Source of the DNA: Centropus unirufus
Taxonomy: Eukaryota; Chordata; Aves; Cuculiformes; Centropidae
Direction: 5' to 3'
Length of the DNA: 64,000 bases
NCBI GenBank assembly: GCA_013397695.1
Contig: VYZI01000029.1
Location: 3,005,558-3,069,557 of the forward strand
The translations under genes were made by a program, and so were the position numbers. This document shows positions 35,327-50,500 of this stretch, one piece after another (positions within the stretch are counted from its first letter, which is position 1; the number at the start of each line of letters is the position of its first letter). Below the pieces are notes generated by a model. That model was given only the letters and a program-made list of their open reading frames with translations. It had not been told where the DNA came from and did no database searches.

Positions 35327-38300
35327 ATGTTTGAGGGTCTGGATTAGGGTGTTTTTTAAGAATTCTCTTTTCCAATGAATCCTGCCTGCCAACTAGGTGT
35401 GCCATCAACTTAATGGCAAATTTGTGACAGACCATCTTGTTGAAATTTTGGCAGCACACTGCTACATGTGAGCATTCACAGAACACCAGCGTTTTCTAGG
35501 CTCCTTGCCAAATGAATGCTAGGAAAAATGTATGTATATACTGTATTCCTGCAGTCTTCAAAGGATTTGCTTTGAATTACTTGAATTGTTTTGAGTTTGA
35601 GACATCATTAGGTTATATTAAATTACAAAATATGTAAAATAAGAGCCTGTGCTTGCTTGAACTAGCAGCTCTGCCACTTCTACCTTTGTGACTTTATCCG
35701 TGATGACATTTGCTTTTTTGTGCTCTTCTATTTAATGATTCTTCCAGGAGTTGCTTTTCTTTTTTCTCAGACTTGATTTCCAGCTCCATTGTTTCACGTT
35801 TTGCTTGACTGCATAAAAGCTGCATACATCCCTTCTACCCTTTCTGAATGGATTTTTTTCTAGATATTATTTATTTTAGGTCTTCACAATATTGGTTTTT
35901 TTAGGCTTTTTCATCTTCCTTCTTTTTTAACTCAATCTATTTGCTACCAAGAATGTGAACCTCTGCCTTCTCCTACTATGTTTTCTATTTTTATCTCCCT
36001 TGCTATATTGCCTCCATTACCCCATTTATATTATCACCACACTTCTCTAACACCAGATTCTTAGAAAAAATCATTATTTTTTTCTCCAGGAAGCCAAACT
36101 CAATTAAAAAAAATTAATTTGTTTGAATATTTAATTTTTCTTGAATAGGAGCTGAGCCTTCACAACTATTTTGAAATGTTGTTGACCTCAAAACAGTATC
36201 AAATCTGAATGGTTTCTGTTACCACAGAATCCAGTCTGAAACTGAACCAAAATATGTACTGATTTAATTCCCTGCCTACATCCACAATGCTTGTCTATCC
36301 TCACTCTCCACTTTCTTATGGCATCTTTCCTATTATTTTTTGCTTTTCTGTCACCACTCATCTCCTATCTGTTACTCCTCTCTCCCCACCCCCAGACGCT
36401 GCTGTATATGGAGTGCATGTCATGTTCCACATTTCAGTCCCTCAAGATGATGACCATCACACAGGCAGGGGTGTCTCTGTAGCTAATGCTGTTTTGTCAA
36501 CAGCCTCTCCTACTTCAGTCCTCACTGAGACCCTCTGTGCTTCCATTTCTAGCAGTGCCTCTTTTACCACTCTTCCTCCTTTGAATGAGGTTGCCAAAGA
36601 GTTATTTTTATTTTTCTCCCTTTATGTTCTACCACCTACATCAATATGCCTTCTTAAGTCAAGATTCATCAAACTGTGCTTTTATTCTCTATTATTTCCG
36701 GGTTTCTTTTAATATCATCCACGTTGCCTTCCCTTACAGTATTTCCAACATGTATATCTTTTTTTTCTGACACACAGTATTTTCCTCACCCATATCTATC
36801 CAGAGTGATACTTTGTAAGTCATGTTTTTCATTTGTACAGGAAGGTTCTTCATAAATTATCCTCTCATCTTTTACCATCTCTTGTTAATTTACACTAAGA
36901 TTAAACCTCTTAAGAGGCTCCCAACCATAAAATCTTCCACCACACAGCTTGAAAGGTTCTCAAAATGAATTTTCAGGCAAATTCATGCTTTGTTTTCTAC
37001 TATCCCATATGCTCAGGAGCCACTCTGTAAATTTCCACAAAACAATTCATCTTCCTTTAACATTCCCTTTAAAGCCCTTCTTTTCTGGGATGCCTACAAA
37101 AGACAGTATTTAGACTTCTGGTATGCTGAGGTCACTGCCTATGATGCTGACTAATATTTTCTGTGTTTCCTGGTGTTCCTCCATCTGCCTGTCTCCATCT
37201 GTTGTTTCCTTGCTTATCCTTGTAACCTGCTTAGAGGAAGGACTGACTTGCTGCCCCTACTCATGCTGTGGCTGCGGCCCAGGGTCCCAAATGAAGACTC
37301 AAGCCTGTAAATGTTCTGTTCCCACACATGATAACCAGCCTCACTGAAGATATTTCTACCTGCCATACTAAGTGTTTTGGTCAGGCTGACTGCTGGCTTA
37401 GGTAATATTTTACCTCTAGTGTCTTATTTTCAAATAGTGCTTCTCACTATTGGCATAGGTTATTTCATTGACCTCACTTAGTCAACATCAAAAAACACAG
37501 AGCAATTCATCTGAATAAGTTTCCCTCTGTGGGATAGCTTCCCCACAGCACGTGTCGTTCTCAGGGCCAGCTTTGCTAGTCCATCCATTTAATTCACTCA
37601 GAAAATTACACTGAGAAGGTAGGACACAGAGAGCCCCATTTGCTCATTGCACTAAGCCTTTTTATTTGCCACAGTATTAGTAGGGACCAGGGAAGAAAGA
37701 TGATTTAGCATAAAAGCATGCCCAGCATGCTGATAGAAAAACCATGAATAGATCAATGTTAGATGTGCAGGACAGGTCATGATAGTGTAATGGCTGTCAG
37801 AAAGGAGGCTGCCAATGCCTCAGCTGAAATGAATGAATTCTTCCCAGTTTGACTCTGAAAAGTTAAAGACATAACCTAAAATTCCAGCAATAAGTGCAAA
37901 ATTTTGCCAGCTTGCCCCAGAGTGGGTCATGGAGGAGGAAGATGGCATGGATACAAGTGGAAAGAGCACGAGGATGCAAGGTTACCGGTGAAAGAGGGAG
38001 AAGCACAGAGATAGTGCCCTTTCTCCACAGGATGGCAAATGCTGAAAAGTATTGACATCCTAAACTGAATTAACAGAAATCCAAACATGAACATAGACCC
38101 TTAGCTTCTGCTGCCTCCAATGAAGGGGAAAATATTATTTATTTTTTTTGAAAAATCAGTCTCCAGAATTCCCATCCATATATCTAAAGATTAGATGCAG
38201 AAGATCACTAAGTTGGAATAAACCATACCCTAGTCTGTGGGAAAACTATGAAAATTCACAAAAACAAATAAGCATTTACCGAGGGACAGATGAGACCATA

Positions 38301-38670
38301 CTCTCACTTCCATTTAGCAGTGTAGACTAACTAAGTGTAACTTGCACATATAGGCTCCCTGTCCGCAATATGCTGGCAACAGCACAACCATACAGCTTTC
38401 TATCTCATTCAAACTGAACCTGCATCCACCCTGATGACATTTAACAGAGTATTTTTTATTATCATCTCATATGGCCAACTGTTTAATTTGCAGCTCAAAA
38501 AATGCAGTCTCGTTAACCTTACCAAGCTGAGCACTAGTCTGTTCTCATTCAACCCTCTCTATGAATTCACTCCTTTGAGGCTCACACATTTGACAGGTGA
38601 AAAAGTACAAGAGAGAAAACAAAAAGACTAACTGAACATTTTTTCCCCGAGTTCCTCGTGCCATGTCTGA
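35327..38670. other. Non-coding stretch
   Basis: I see no gene. A 141-codon plus-strand frame at 36287-36712 lies in pyrimidine-rich sequence and has no domain. Confidence 0.4.
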
Positions 38671-38712
38671 GAATCACAGAATATAAGGTTGCAAAGGCCC
38701 TTGAGGGCACAG
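38671..38712 (-). mobile_element. Possible CR1 3'-tail remnant
   Basis: The forward strand reads GAATCACAGAATATAAGGTT then GCAAAGGCCCTTGAGG. This resembles the inverted CR1 end (an ATCATAGAAT-type tail then GGTTGGAAAGGACCTT). Only about 40 bases match and no upstream CR1 block follows, so this is tentative. Confidence 0.35.
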
Positions 38713-41700
38713 CAAGTTTTTTGGCCCAATTCAGCTGTGTATAAAACTTTTGTCTTAGAACTTCTCCATTACAGTTCTTAGCTCTCAAGATAGACAAAAC
38801 ATTCTGTCTTCATCTTTGTAGAAGGCAGATCATAATTTCAGGCCATAAAAATAAAGCTAATGTAAGTGTCCACCCTTTCCAAGTGCCTTCTTTCCAAAAA
38901 AAGGAACAACATTCCTTGGTATCATCATATTTTTTCTTCTAAATTAGCTAATAGTCAGATTGATAATAACACTTTTATCCCATGAACGTGTTTATATAGG
39001 CTTTCAGTCCTTCATTTATATTATTTTCAACGGATCTACACAAGTTTTCCAAATCTAGCAGCATTTGGGAATGCAATTAATGCTGTTTGTGCTTACTTAT
39101 AAACAGAGAAGACAAGCACTAAATAAGACCTAGGTAAAATAGAACCATTTTTTCTGGTTTATTCAGTACATAGTTCATTAATTCCTTGAAGCTGAAGTTC
39201 AAGAATTTCCAAATAATGAGAGGCTCTAAAATATTTTCATTCTTAAGCTTCTCAAGACTCTTCGAAAGGTTTCAGGTTAGATGTCCCAAAATGGGAACAT
39301 CCAAAACTATTTATCATCATTCCAGTATCTTTAAGACTGTGTAATGCCTTCAAATTAATTTAATGTCTATATCTCTTATTATTTAGACACTATCAAAAGC
39401 TTCCATTAAAAGGCAGCAGTTCTGTCTATTGAGGAATAGCCCTCCTGTTTTTTAGAGCTTTCTGCAAGGAAGTATTTAGGAACTAACAGTAGATGAAAAA
39501 TAAATAAAACAGTGAGAAAAAAAGATGTTCAGTCAAACGAATTCCTCTGAATATCTTGTACAGTTAAAGAAAATGTGACCATGCATGGTCATGGGAGGAA
39601 AGTTAGTCCAAGGCTACGCTAGGAGCTCCAGGACACAGGCAAGCTGATGTGTTGTATTGCTGAATTACAGTCAGGATCAAGATACAACACTGAATTTCTG
39701 ACATTTTCATAGTTTGATGTGGGATTTTCAAGTCTCTTCATCAAACTTATTTTTATATAATTTTATGATGTCCCTTACTTGGACATTAGCCTAAACTATT
39801 TGCTAATTTTCAGCTTCAGTGGAAGGGACATTGATGGCAGCTTATTTCACACAGACGTCATTGCAAAGGACGGACAAATGTCCTCCTTCCCTCTACAACA
39901 CTGGAGATCACATGGTGGAAGTCAGCTTCAGCCGTAGTCCAAGGCGTAGTGTGAGCAGAAGCACCTCCAGAAGCACTCGCTTGGGGCCACAGTCCTGGAA
40001 GCATCCTTCCTGAATTCTTGGTTTTCTGTTCCTATTTACCTTCTCTCTCTTTCTTGGTGGCCAGAGAAACTTGACTTCCTCATCCCACTGAAACTCGGGT
40101 GAGGTCTGTGCTCCCAGGTCTGAGGTCTGTTGAAACACATGGTCTCAGCTCACTTCCATTTCTTCCAAACCGGGGATGATTTAAGCATCACTTATGATAG
40201 CACATTCTGGCATTAAGCAAAGGGAAATTTAAGTGTTCTTGCAGTGAGCCTGAAAGGAAAGCAGGCAGCACTCAATCCAGGCTCTGACCAGCGAGCTAAT
40301 ACACACTCTCTGGAAGTGCTCCAGCCTCCACTTACCTCCACTTTCAAGAGGAATGATGTTGGAGCTCAAATCCAGAGTTCAAACTATGTCTAATTATAAT
40401 TAAGAAGCATTATTGTGGACAGCCTATTCCAATTGTATTTGGAAGAGCTGTGGTGTAGCCAAAGCCTCCCTGAAAGTCTTCAGAGAATTTTGGCTCATAA
40501 AGGGGGTCAAAAACCAAAACCTTGTATAACAGCTCACCATTTATTCTGCACTTTTAAGTTCTATCTCAGCACAGAGAGGGGAGTGACACAAAGGATGAAG
40601 ATTTGAACTCACAGCCTCAGAGTACACCAGCATTTCTTTCTTGCTTGATTGTGTACTAAAACTGCCTGTAAAGTCAATAACTTCCTATGGCTTCATGGCA
40701 AAGCGGAAAGATTAAAAAAGAGGCATGGTCCTTTGAAGATGTGGAAGGCAGTAAGTGAGCAGGCTGAATCCTCTTTGGATTTGAAAGTCTATGCAGTGCT
40801 AACAGTTCTGCTTTAAGGTGTCAAAATTGCCTTATATCTTTACCTTTGTTATATCCTGCTGCTACGGATATGTAATAGAATAGGCCTGACTATTCCAGAC
40901 CATTTAGAAAGCATCATTTTTCTTTCAGCTTTTTTAATACAGCTGATTAGCACCTCTTTTTTATTTTGTTTGGGATTTTTAATGTGCAAAGGCTTAATTA
41001 CTTTAACAAGATCAGCATGGCCATGGAACTTACAGCATGTAACCACACTAGATTTTACTGTGATTGGTAGTAACTCCCAAACATGGAGATCCAAACCAAA
41101 TTAAATACATAGGCCTCTGTTTGTTCATTAACCTATGTACCTCCCACTAAATGAAGTACAAAGTCAGGAGTCTAAAATGGCATAAGAGCAGAAATACTTT
41201 GCTACTGCCTTCTTGGACAACCCAGATAGTGTATTTTAAAGGAGAGGGGAAACAGCAGAGGAGGCTGAAGCAGGAGGCATGGCACAGCGTGTCCATCACA
41301 CTGAAAATCCCTCACCAGGCAGATGGTGCCCTGCCCCCAGCATTGTAGCCCTGGAAGCTACCAGAAAGGCAGGGCAAAGACCAAGGTCCCAGTGCACTGT
41401 GAGCAAACGGCACAAGGCAGGCTGAGAGAAAGCACCTTTTGAAGCTGTTTCTCCACCACATTGGGTGCTAGCACTTCTCTCATTTTGGTGCAAAGTCAAA
41501 CAAGTTAGACAATCACAAAGGACCTAAAACAGCCCCTTAGGTGTCAGGCTGAACAAAGGGAAGTGTGAGATAGTAACTGATATCTGAATGGTGGCTTACA
41601 GAGCCCTTTACTGCCTCCTTGCTGAGGAGGCAACTGTCTGCTCTTCAACCTGGACAAGAGGCCAGCCAAGCGGGTAGTCAATTCAATCTCTGGGCTCAGT

Positions 41701-44467
41701 ACCAAGCTAGACATGCACTATGAACATCATAGGCTTTTGTGTCTTGGTCATCATTTCTGCAGTGACAGTGCCTCCACCTTTCTCTCCTCCTTGTCTACTT
41801 TTCTGTAAGGGTTTTTCACAGAGCTGGTGAGTGAATATTTTAAAATACAGTAACATAGTTGCTATTAGTATAAATAAGAATGATTACTACACAATCAATT
41901 GTTCATTTCAAATAACATGCATGGTCCCTTTTAGTAAGTCACTTTCCTCTCATTACAGGCATCGCTTTGGCTAGTCCTATGAGTTTTTCAGCCTCTAACT
42001 ATGACACCATAAAGAGCCACTCTGTGCTACATAGACAGATTCTTGGCATCTGGTGTCCTCCTTCAGAACCAGCCCCCCACACACACCCTGCCATCTCACA
42101 GGGACTGTCGAATTAGTTTGAGGTATAGCTTGAGTGTCGCCCCTGAGCAGACTCCCATAAGTTTCTATCACAGATTAAACCGTGCTTTAAGCTCTGGGCA
42201 GCTAACTTAATGGAGGGCAGGGGATGGTAGATTGGAGCTCAAGTGTAGCTGACCTTCCAGCTCATAAAGCACTGAAGACTTGAGTATCCTGTGTTAATAC
42301 ACACATTCCTGCTGACAGCATGCAACCACGGCTGCTGGCGTACAGCTGCAGAGGTGGGGGATGGCTTGGCTTGGGGTGCTGACTGTGTCCTTTTCCCTGG
42401 TTGACCCTCCCCGTCATACTGCACAGGCATCTGAGCTGCACAGCAGTCAGCTCCCAAGCTGCTGCAGGGAAAGGTGCACTCTCTGGCCTGAATTGTCACC
42501 AATTTTAGCTTTTCTTAAAACCTGGAGTTTCTAATTATATTCAGTCTTTCTTATTCCTTGGTCTGAGCTTTGAGTTAAACTGTCTTGAAAAAGTACGGCT
42601 TCAGTGCAACTACATAAACTAACACTGCAATGAAGATGAACCAATGGCAAAATTTGAAACGTTTTGCAGGGGCACAGAGAATGTAACAGCTTTCATTTAA
42701 ATTTATCTGTATAACAGTTACCATATACATTTTTCCTTCTAACTTTTTTTTATGGGTTTCTTAAAGAGATGAGACTTACACAACTCCCTGGCTCTCTTCT
42801 GCCTCCTGTCTGTCTGCCAGCCTGCTTCCTCTTCTCGGTAACTTTTAAGCATACTTAGTAAATTCAAACAAATTTGAAAATTGCATAAATATCTTTGGGA
42901 TTTGGCAGGCAAGCTAAAAGGGATCATCTTGAAGTCCAAACCAAGAAAGAGACTGAAGTAAGAGTTCAGTTTTTAATAGAAGCCATCAGACAAAAATGCA
43001 AAATAAAAATCAGTAGGAATGCAAATTTTGTAACTTCTGTTTTTTATGGAATTACTTGACAGTACTGAAAGTGACACACAGTAGGGTACGTGAGGCAAGA
43101 TTAACAAGAGTTAACCATCTTGTTAAGGACATGGAACTTGACAAAGCAGAGAGCAGGGCAGAGGATGTGGTAATCACATCTAAGCATCTAAAGCATTCAA
43201 ATAACAGTGCAGGAGAGAAATCATAATCACTGTAGCTCATAGCTGGCCAAGTATGAACTCTTAATGACATGCTACATAATATTCCACACCCCTCTGTGAA
43301 GCTGTCAGTCTCAGTAGTGAAGAACACACGTTTCACACAAACAGGAGAGCATAATAGCTAGCATCATTGCTAAAATTCACATCTTAAAGGGATCAGAATG
43401 ACCAGAAACATCTCATCCTGGTCTGAAATCTTCTCACCCTGTGAGACACCCATCCTTCATCCTAAAAGTCTCATCTACAAAACCAAGTACATTTGGTTTC
43501 TGAGGCTGAGAGGAAAACTCAAGATAAGCAGTCAAACGCCAGAGACAAATATAGTATAAAAACTTGAAAACACAGAAAGTGACAGCTTTAGCCTTTCTAG
43601 TGCATAGAGCCATGTCCCCTCAGCTCTCTTTTTACTCTTCAGATATAGAGCCGAGCCTGTCAGTCCCTTCCTGAGCACTAGTTATGATTCGTAATACACC
43701 TTCGATCCTAAAAGACAGCATGTTGCACACACGCAGTTTCCTCACTGGCTCCCTCTCCTCACCAGATTTTTTCTTTTCAAATAGTTCTGCTGAAGTTCTG
43801 TTGCAGGCATCTGCACGCTAGCCTTATTTTGTCTCCCTGTGGTTAACTTTCTTAGTACTCCCTAGTCTTCATTCAGTCCAGAAATATAATCTCCAAGGAT
43901 TTCAGCATCGTTTTGCTGTAGTGGAATTTCCAGTTTCTGCCTGTGGAAGAAATATTGATGTGAGTTCCTTGAAACCCTTTCTCTATGAAGTGTCAATAAT
44001 TACCATCTTGGCAAACAGAAAGAAGACTTTGGCGGGTTGCCCAGCAGCATCAGATAGGTGTGGAATAGTCACAAGAGCTCAGCTTTCTGTAACAGTACCT
44101 GACATGATTGTAAGCAATCACATAACTGACTTCTAGGAATTTGAAGAAAATATGCATTCCTTGATTAATCTTGATCAGCAACATAAATCCCCGCCTTGTG
44201 GTTGTGAGTTACAAGATTTCAAACATAAGCTATGATTTCTTTTGCTACCCATTTATCTGCTATTTTAGTAATGAAAGCAGGTTTTTCTATTGCTTATTCC
44301 CACAAAAATCCCCTGAGCATTCTTATTTAATTTTATAGTTCTACATGCTACGAGTTTTTAACTAAAGCTGTACAAAACTTTACTGAAACTCAGAGATTTT
44401 TTTCTGAACATTTTTTCCCATTTCAAGTTCCACAAAACTCCAAATGCAAGAATTACATGGTTTAGAT
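38713..44467. other. Non-coding stretch
   Basis: I see no gene. The only notable element is the 16-bp palindrome at 39576-39591. A plus-strand frame at 39819-40013 with an Arg-Ser-rich tail follows a modest acceptor-like site, and I reject it as an exon for lack of a donor. Confidence 0.4.
39576..39591. repeat. Perfect 16-bp palindrome
   Basis: TGACCATGCATGGTCA equals its own reverse complement, with the centre at ATGCAT. No flanking repeats are visible. Confidence 0.9.
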
Positions 44468-44513
44468 TATAGATTATTATAGCTGATTTTTATAGATTAC
44501 TATAGCTGATTTT
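44468..44513. repeat. 23-bp tandem duplication
   Basis: The 23-base unit at 44468-44490 is repeated at 44491-44513 with a single T-to-C difference. Confidence 0.92.
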
Positions 44514-47500
44514 AAACCACAGGAATCATTTGATCCAAGTGGTACCAAGACAGAATATGTTGGTGCACACCATTTGGCCCAAAGTTCCTTTGAGAGGCAC
44601 AAGAACTTAAGTTAACCTGACCTCATTAGAAGGGCCAAGCAGATTAACATTCAGCATGCCTCACTTCTTATCTATACACCCACTGAGGCTTGAATTGCAT
44701 CCTTATTAAAAGTTCTTTAAAAACCACTATATTCACCATCCCAAGGGAAAACAATTTATTCCATTTATTTCATCAGCAATTCAGAGTAATCAGATAGTAA
44801 AATCCTGTGTTAAAGCAATCCATGCTCAAATCAAACTATGAAATATACCCCAGGAATTATATTACTCCATTCCTCAGTTGCAAAATGTCTCTGCTCTTGC
44901 TTTTATGTTTTTTCTTTACCATTTCAATGTATAAATTTTTATTTCTATATTCATTTCTATGATCATAACATAATCACTGAATTCATAAAAATTATTCAGA
45001 AGTCCAATACATGTCTGCTGCTTGAACAATATGTGACACCAGAGATGAGAGTACACCAGAAACACACACATGGATTAAGTAAGAGGAGTCAACGCAAAGT
45101 AGTTCACAATAACTCTATCATTTTGTATGGCACTGAAATACTAAATGAGATAGATATTGGGCCATAACCCATTGGTCAACTGGTAGGATTTTTTTTTACC
45201 TTAAGACCTTTCTAACAGCAGCTAGAGCAGCTGATGAAAAAGAGAATCATATTTTCAGAGTGACCCATGAACTGTGCTGAATATATTATTTATGATTTCT
45301 TCTTTATGGTTGTTACAGCAATTCTGCACCAAATCCCAAGATTCATTCAAACTTCGCTAGCACACAAAATTTTATGTTGCTAGGACTTCATCAGCCCTAA
45401 AATAGGCCTTGATACATGCAGCTCAACTCCAGCAGTCAAGTGTTCCTGGGATTCCATGACACTTTTCTATTTGCCTATTTTTACTTATTTCTTTGTTATC
45501 ATACCTTTGCCAAGCCCTTCTAAAAAATAAAATAAAGCTGTTTTTGTGTAAAACACTACTTAACAAGAATATCTTAATAGAAATGTCTTAACAAAAGAGC
45601 GCTTGGAATATTCGCTTTGTCATATATTACATTGTATGGCTTGGCATAACGGATATCCATGTGCCATTCTTAGTGCCACCCTTATCAGCTCACCATAAAT
45701 GTTGTGCTATATGGCTCATATACACTCATTAGGTAAACAGTTGTCATAAGTATTAAAGATTAAAACAGAAGATGCTAGATTAAATTTTTTTTCTTTGAAT
45801 AAACTGGAGATCAGACACACAGGACATGACAGGAAAACTGGATTCCATCAAGCAGAGACAGTTTTGAAATTGAATTTGTTTGTGTTACAGAAGTGTTAGA
45901 GAAATCTGAGAAAGTATTACAGTAGTTACTATGACTAACAAGCAACTGTTCTTAAAATATTTTTTAGAGTGTTGCTATCTTTCTCCTCCTCTTATTTTCT
46001 CCCTCAGTTTTTACATGAAAGGTTCTATCCCAGTCAAGAGGGAAATGTTTTGAGGTGATGATTAGATATTTCCCCCTAAAGCACTTAGCGCAATCAATTC
46101 TTCATATATCAGGATTACCCAGCAGGGAAGTAAACTCTAAAATCTTTCTGGTCAGAAGCAAGTCTCACAGTCGCTGGTCTTTACATTTCTCAGTGTATCG
46201 GAATCAACCTGTATAACAGGAAGCAATGCACTGGCACAGGTACATCTAACGCCTTTCAGTCTGATGGAGACTAAACATTTGCTTTAATGCTTATAGCTGT
46301 GTATGTGAAGCCTGTGCACTTCTCTAGATTTTATCTGGAGCTGGGACAAAACGCAGTTCACAGTAAAGATGGCTCTCATCTTTTCTGGGTAGTGGTTCCT
46401 AGGCTGGTTCCTAGAGACTGGTTTCAGACTCTTGAGTCACAGAGATTATGTCTCTCTTTCAAGTACCTTTTCAGTTATGTCCAGGGCTGGAAAGTCATAG
46501 GAGGAGAAAGTTCTTCTGATTCCTGACATGGAATTACGATCTCTCAGGTTAAATAAATCTTCCTGAACACTCTAAATCCTGTTTCTTACTCTCTGAGGTG
46601 GCAATCTACAAAGGAGGCAATGTATTTCACCTGGCCACAATCCCATAAGAATCCTTTAAAAAATGCTTATTCAAAAAAATACCTATGAGTTAACTGAGGA
46701 TTTCACAGTAGAAGTAGAGTTACTCTGCTGGATTTGGGTGCACTAGGAAACAACGCAAAGATGTGATATGGCAGAAACACATACGTGGGTAGTCTAAACA
46801 ACAGATCATGTAAACCCCAACTGGGCAGCCACAAAATAAGAACATTTCTACTTGTAAATTTTGCCTTCAAACCTTTTGTGAAAAATTAAGTTACACTAAG
46901 ACACCCTGAGCCAATTGCTACCCAAATTGACTAAGTCAGGTCTCATTTAATCTGTTCAACCACCACCCATTAGCAATACTGGTATCTCTCCTCAGAGCTG
47001 TCCCTGCTTTCTGTCCCTTTCTCTGCCATGGTTCAGAAACTCCCCAGCACTTCTTCGTTGACCTCCCCTTTCACCAGTCATTTTCATCAGGGAGTGAAGA
47101 TTGGTTCTTAGGACTAATCCATTCACGTGATATGTGTCTGAACTTTTATTTCTGCATCGGTTAGTTTTTTTATAGTAACCAATATTTCTACACAGTCCAA
47201 AAATTTCATCTTCATAGAATTTTATAAGGATAAAAAATATCTGTGTGGGTTTTAGCTTAGTCACACGTCTTTACCTGCAACTCTATTTGCATGCAAAACA
47301 TGAGTGGAAGAATCCTTCTTCCTGCAAGCATATTTTCTCCCATGGTAAGGTCCTCTTTTTTAAATTTCATTCATTCATTTCTTAAAAAAAATATCTCCTT
47401 GATAGCAACTTCAGGTCACCACTTTTAATCCAGTGTCAACTCCATTATTGCCAATTACCTTGCAAAAACTAGATTTTAACATGAGAAATAGAAATATTCA

Positions 47501-50500
47501 TCACGTCACTTTATAACCCACCAAGTGCTTATTCAGACTGAAGCACTGATTTCAAAATCACAGCAAGCAACTAAGACATAATTAAACTTTTATCCCTGCA
47601 GATTTTGAGAGATATATATATTTCCCTTTTAAAAAAATAAAAAAGAAATTAAATAGATACCTGTAGTGGGATGTTTCAGTTTTATTTGGTGGAAGAGCAT
47701 GAAGAAATATTTTTTTACAAGTATTAGACATGGGAGAGAAAAAAACTAAGGTGGCAAACAAGCTGTGGGTTAGATTTTTAGAGCTGAGGTTTTATTTTGC
47801 CTAACATCTTGATATTTTTCCACACTTTGTTTCTTTTTCGCACATACTTCTATGTTACAATAAGAATAGAATTGACCTGCCCCTGCATTAAACAAAAGTT
47901 TTCTCTCCAGGACCAAGTTAGTGAAATATACCTATCCCTTCTCCAGCACAGTGGACAGCTGCACAAATACCACTTTATTTCTCCTGAGCCACCTGTTACC
48001 CTTTCCACACTGCACACTGTTGACGAAATGAGCACCTCGGATAACCATTCAAGATAATCATTTGTCCATGCTTATAAGTGGAATTTTCTTTTCAAGATGT
48101 CTTAGCACAGATCTCATGAAAAATACAAAGGAGAAACCAGGTACCAGGAAACTGCTTCAAGGGTGCCTATAAGCAGTCTGTTACCGAGTCCATCTGTCAA
48201 GGGCTTCCAAAGCCAGCTATTTTCATACATTCACACTTCACAGACCCACTCCATTGATAATCTTCTCACCTATATTTAAAACACCATTGGGAAGACTGCT
48301 CTGAAACTGAATGCAGAGCTGGATTATAAGAGGTAATTAGGTCAAGACAAGGTAGTCACTTGCCACGAGGACACACTCAAAACATAGCAATATGTAAGGC
48401 TTGGATGAAACCCAACACACTTCATTTACAGTGCCCAAGGTACATCCTTTACAGAATTTCAACGCAGACAGTGCCACAGAAAACTAAATCAAATCGAAAC
48501 CACTTTGTGTTTATCCTCTTTCTTCCTAAGTCTTTATGTACTGTTGTGTCTCATCCCTTCTCTCCTTCCCTACTCGGCATGTCCTATTGTTTTTATTTGT
48601 CAGTTTACCTAATTAGTTTGGGGCCAGATCAACAGATTGATAGCAAGTTAAGCAAATCACCCAGTAATAAGTGTTTAACATCAAGCCCTTAGACTATCAG
48701 CTTCTCAGAGCAGAAAATGTGCTTTATTTTTCACATACAGGGTAGTCTGTACACTAAGCATGTTATATATGTAATTATTTTTTTTTAAATGGTACAATAA
48801 GAATTAAAAACATGCCAGCAGAAAAGTTCACCAAATGCACTACCATCAGTAACTCAAAGTTGCTCAGCATAATTCAGGCTTGGAAAACCAAAAGGATGCT
48901 TTGTTTAAGGCAAAAGACCAAGCCTCAGAAGAGCTGCAGTGATACATCCAGTGCTGCCACAAAAAAATGTCAGGACAAATCTTCTGAACTTGCTCCACCC
49001 CAAATCCCTCTTCTGAAAAATATAGCAATACAAAAGACAAGTATACTCCTACTTGATACCCACAAGGGTAAACCAGGGCTCGAAAACAGAAGAACAATGC
49101 ACTATGTATTAAACATAAGTAATATGTAATTGCATATAGCACATTTTTCAATATAAGACGTGGACACCTTATTTGCATTATTATTTATAGATACTCACCA
49201 AAATCTACAATATAGCAAATACTTACAGGAAACAGATACTTCTGCACACCAGTGGGTAGTATGTGTATGTAACTATCACATGAGCCCCGTTCATATCAAC
49301 ACAGACAATTTACAGATCACGGACAGTACACAAGGATGGAAAACGCTTTATGATAAAGTATAAACCTACAACACTGACCTGGCTGCTCCTCAAGGCAGTT
49401 AATCTGGCCTTGACCCTCCAGCAACTAAATATTCATGACTGATGTGACCTCCAGACTTTTTTCTCATACCCAGTTGTAGCTAAGAATCAGAGAATTAACC
49501 TTTCACAAGCCAACGTTTTTGGGGGGTTTTCTCCTCCTCTTACTATTATGCCCCTGTCTTCTTTTTTTTCCCTTTGCCATCTACAATAGCCTGGCTATTC
49601 TTCTTTCATATTTAAAAACCTTTATGCAAATCAGGCTGGTAGCACAGCAACCTAAAGTTCTTGCATTAATGCAGAGTGTTATTCACATATAAAAATTCCA
49701 TTTAAATCCCATTAAGGTTATGACATAAATCCAAACAAACTAGAAAATGCACAGTTAAGGTGGAAAAGTGACATATGTCTTCCAGCCTCTTAGGAGAAGA
49801 AAGCAGATAAGAAATGTCTTAGAGTGTCACCCGGTTACAGCAAGGAAGAGAAGCACATATGTTACCTTCCTGCCTTTTAACTGTTCATTCCATTGCATCT
49901 GTGATTGCTTTGTTTTGTTTTTTCCTAATGCCTTTGCCCTAGTGTCAGTGTTCCAAGAAAATAGTTTATGTCTGTAAATACTTCTGAGCAAGATATATTC
50001 TGAGGGACAAGAGAGGCAACCTCCTCTGTAAAAGCATTGTGAGCTGGAAAAAATATTAGATTAGCATTTTATATTTTTCTGGAGTTGTTTCTAGGGGATA
50101 CTAAAAAGCAGTGACACATATGACACTGTTTTGCAAGTATCCCAATTAACAGCGCTGCTGCTGCAGTCTGGAGGGACCTTCTACTGTTCTCATGTGTTCC
50201 TCCCTTTGAACTCCTGATGCTTCATAGTAATGAACCACACTGTAAACTCTTGCAAAAGAGTCAGTGTAAGATTAGAGTTAGGTTCCTGCAGTACTTAAAA
50301 CACTTTTAGGCATAGCTGAGGTGAAGGAGTGGCTGTAAGCACCTCTACCTTTTGGATAATCCAGTACAGTTGGTGAGGATGTGGAGTACAGTGGTACTTC
50401 TGAGCACCTGTAGCCAATATTACACATTCCTGAATATGCAGATAATTCTTGCTGCCTATTATGCATTAAAAAAATTTCTGAACCTGTCTCCTTGTAACAA

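Noticed and set aside
36287..36712. 141-codon plus-strand frame
   Set aside because: It lies in pyrimidine-rich sequence, has low complexity in part and no recognisable motif.
39819..40013. Arg-Ser-rich plus-strand frame suggesting an SR protein
   Set aside because: The RS run is only about 12 residues and there is no RNA-binding domain or donor site.
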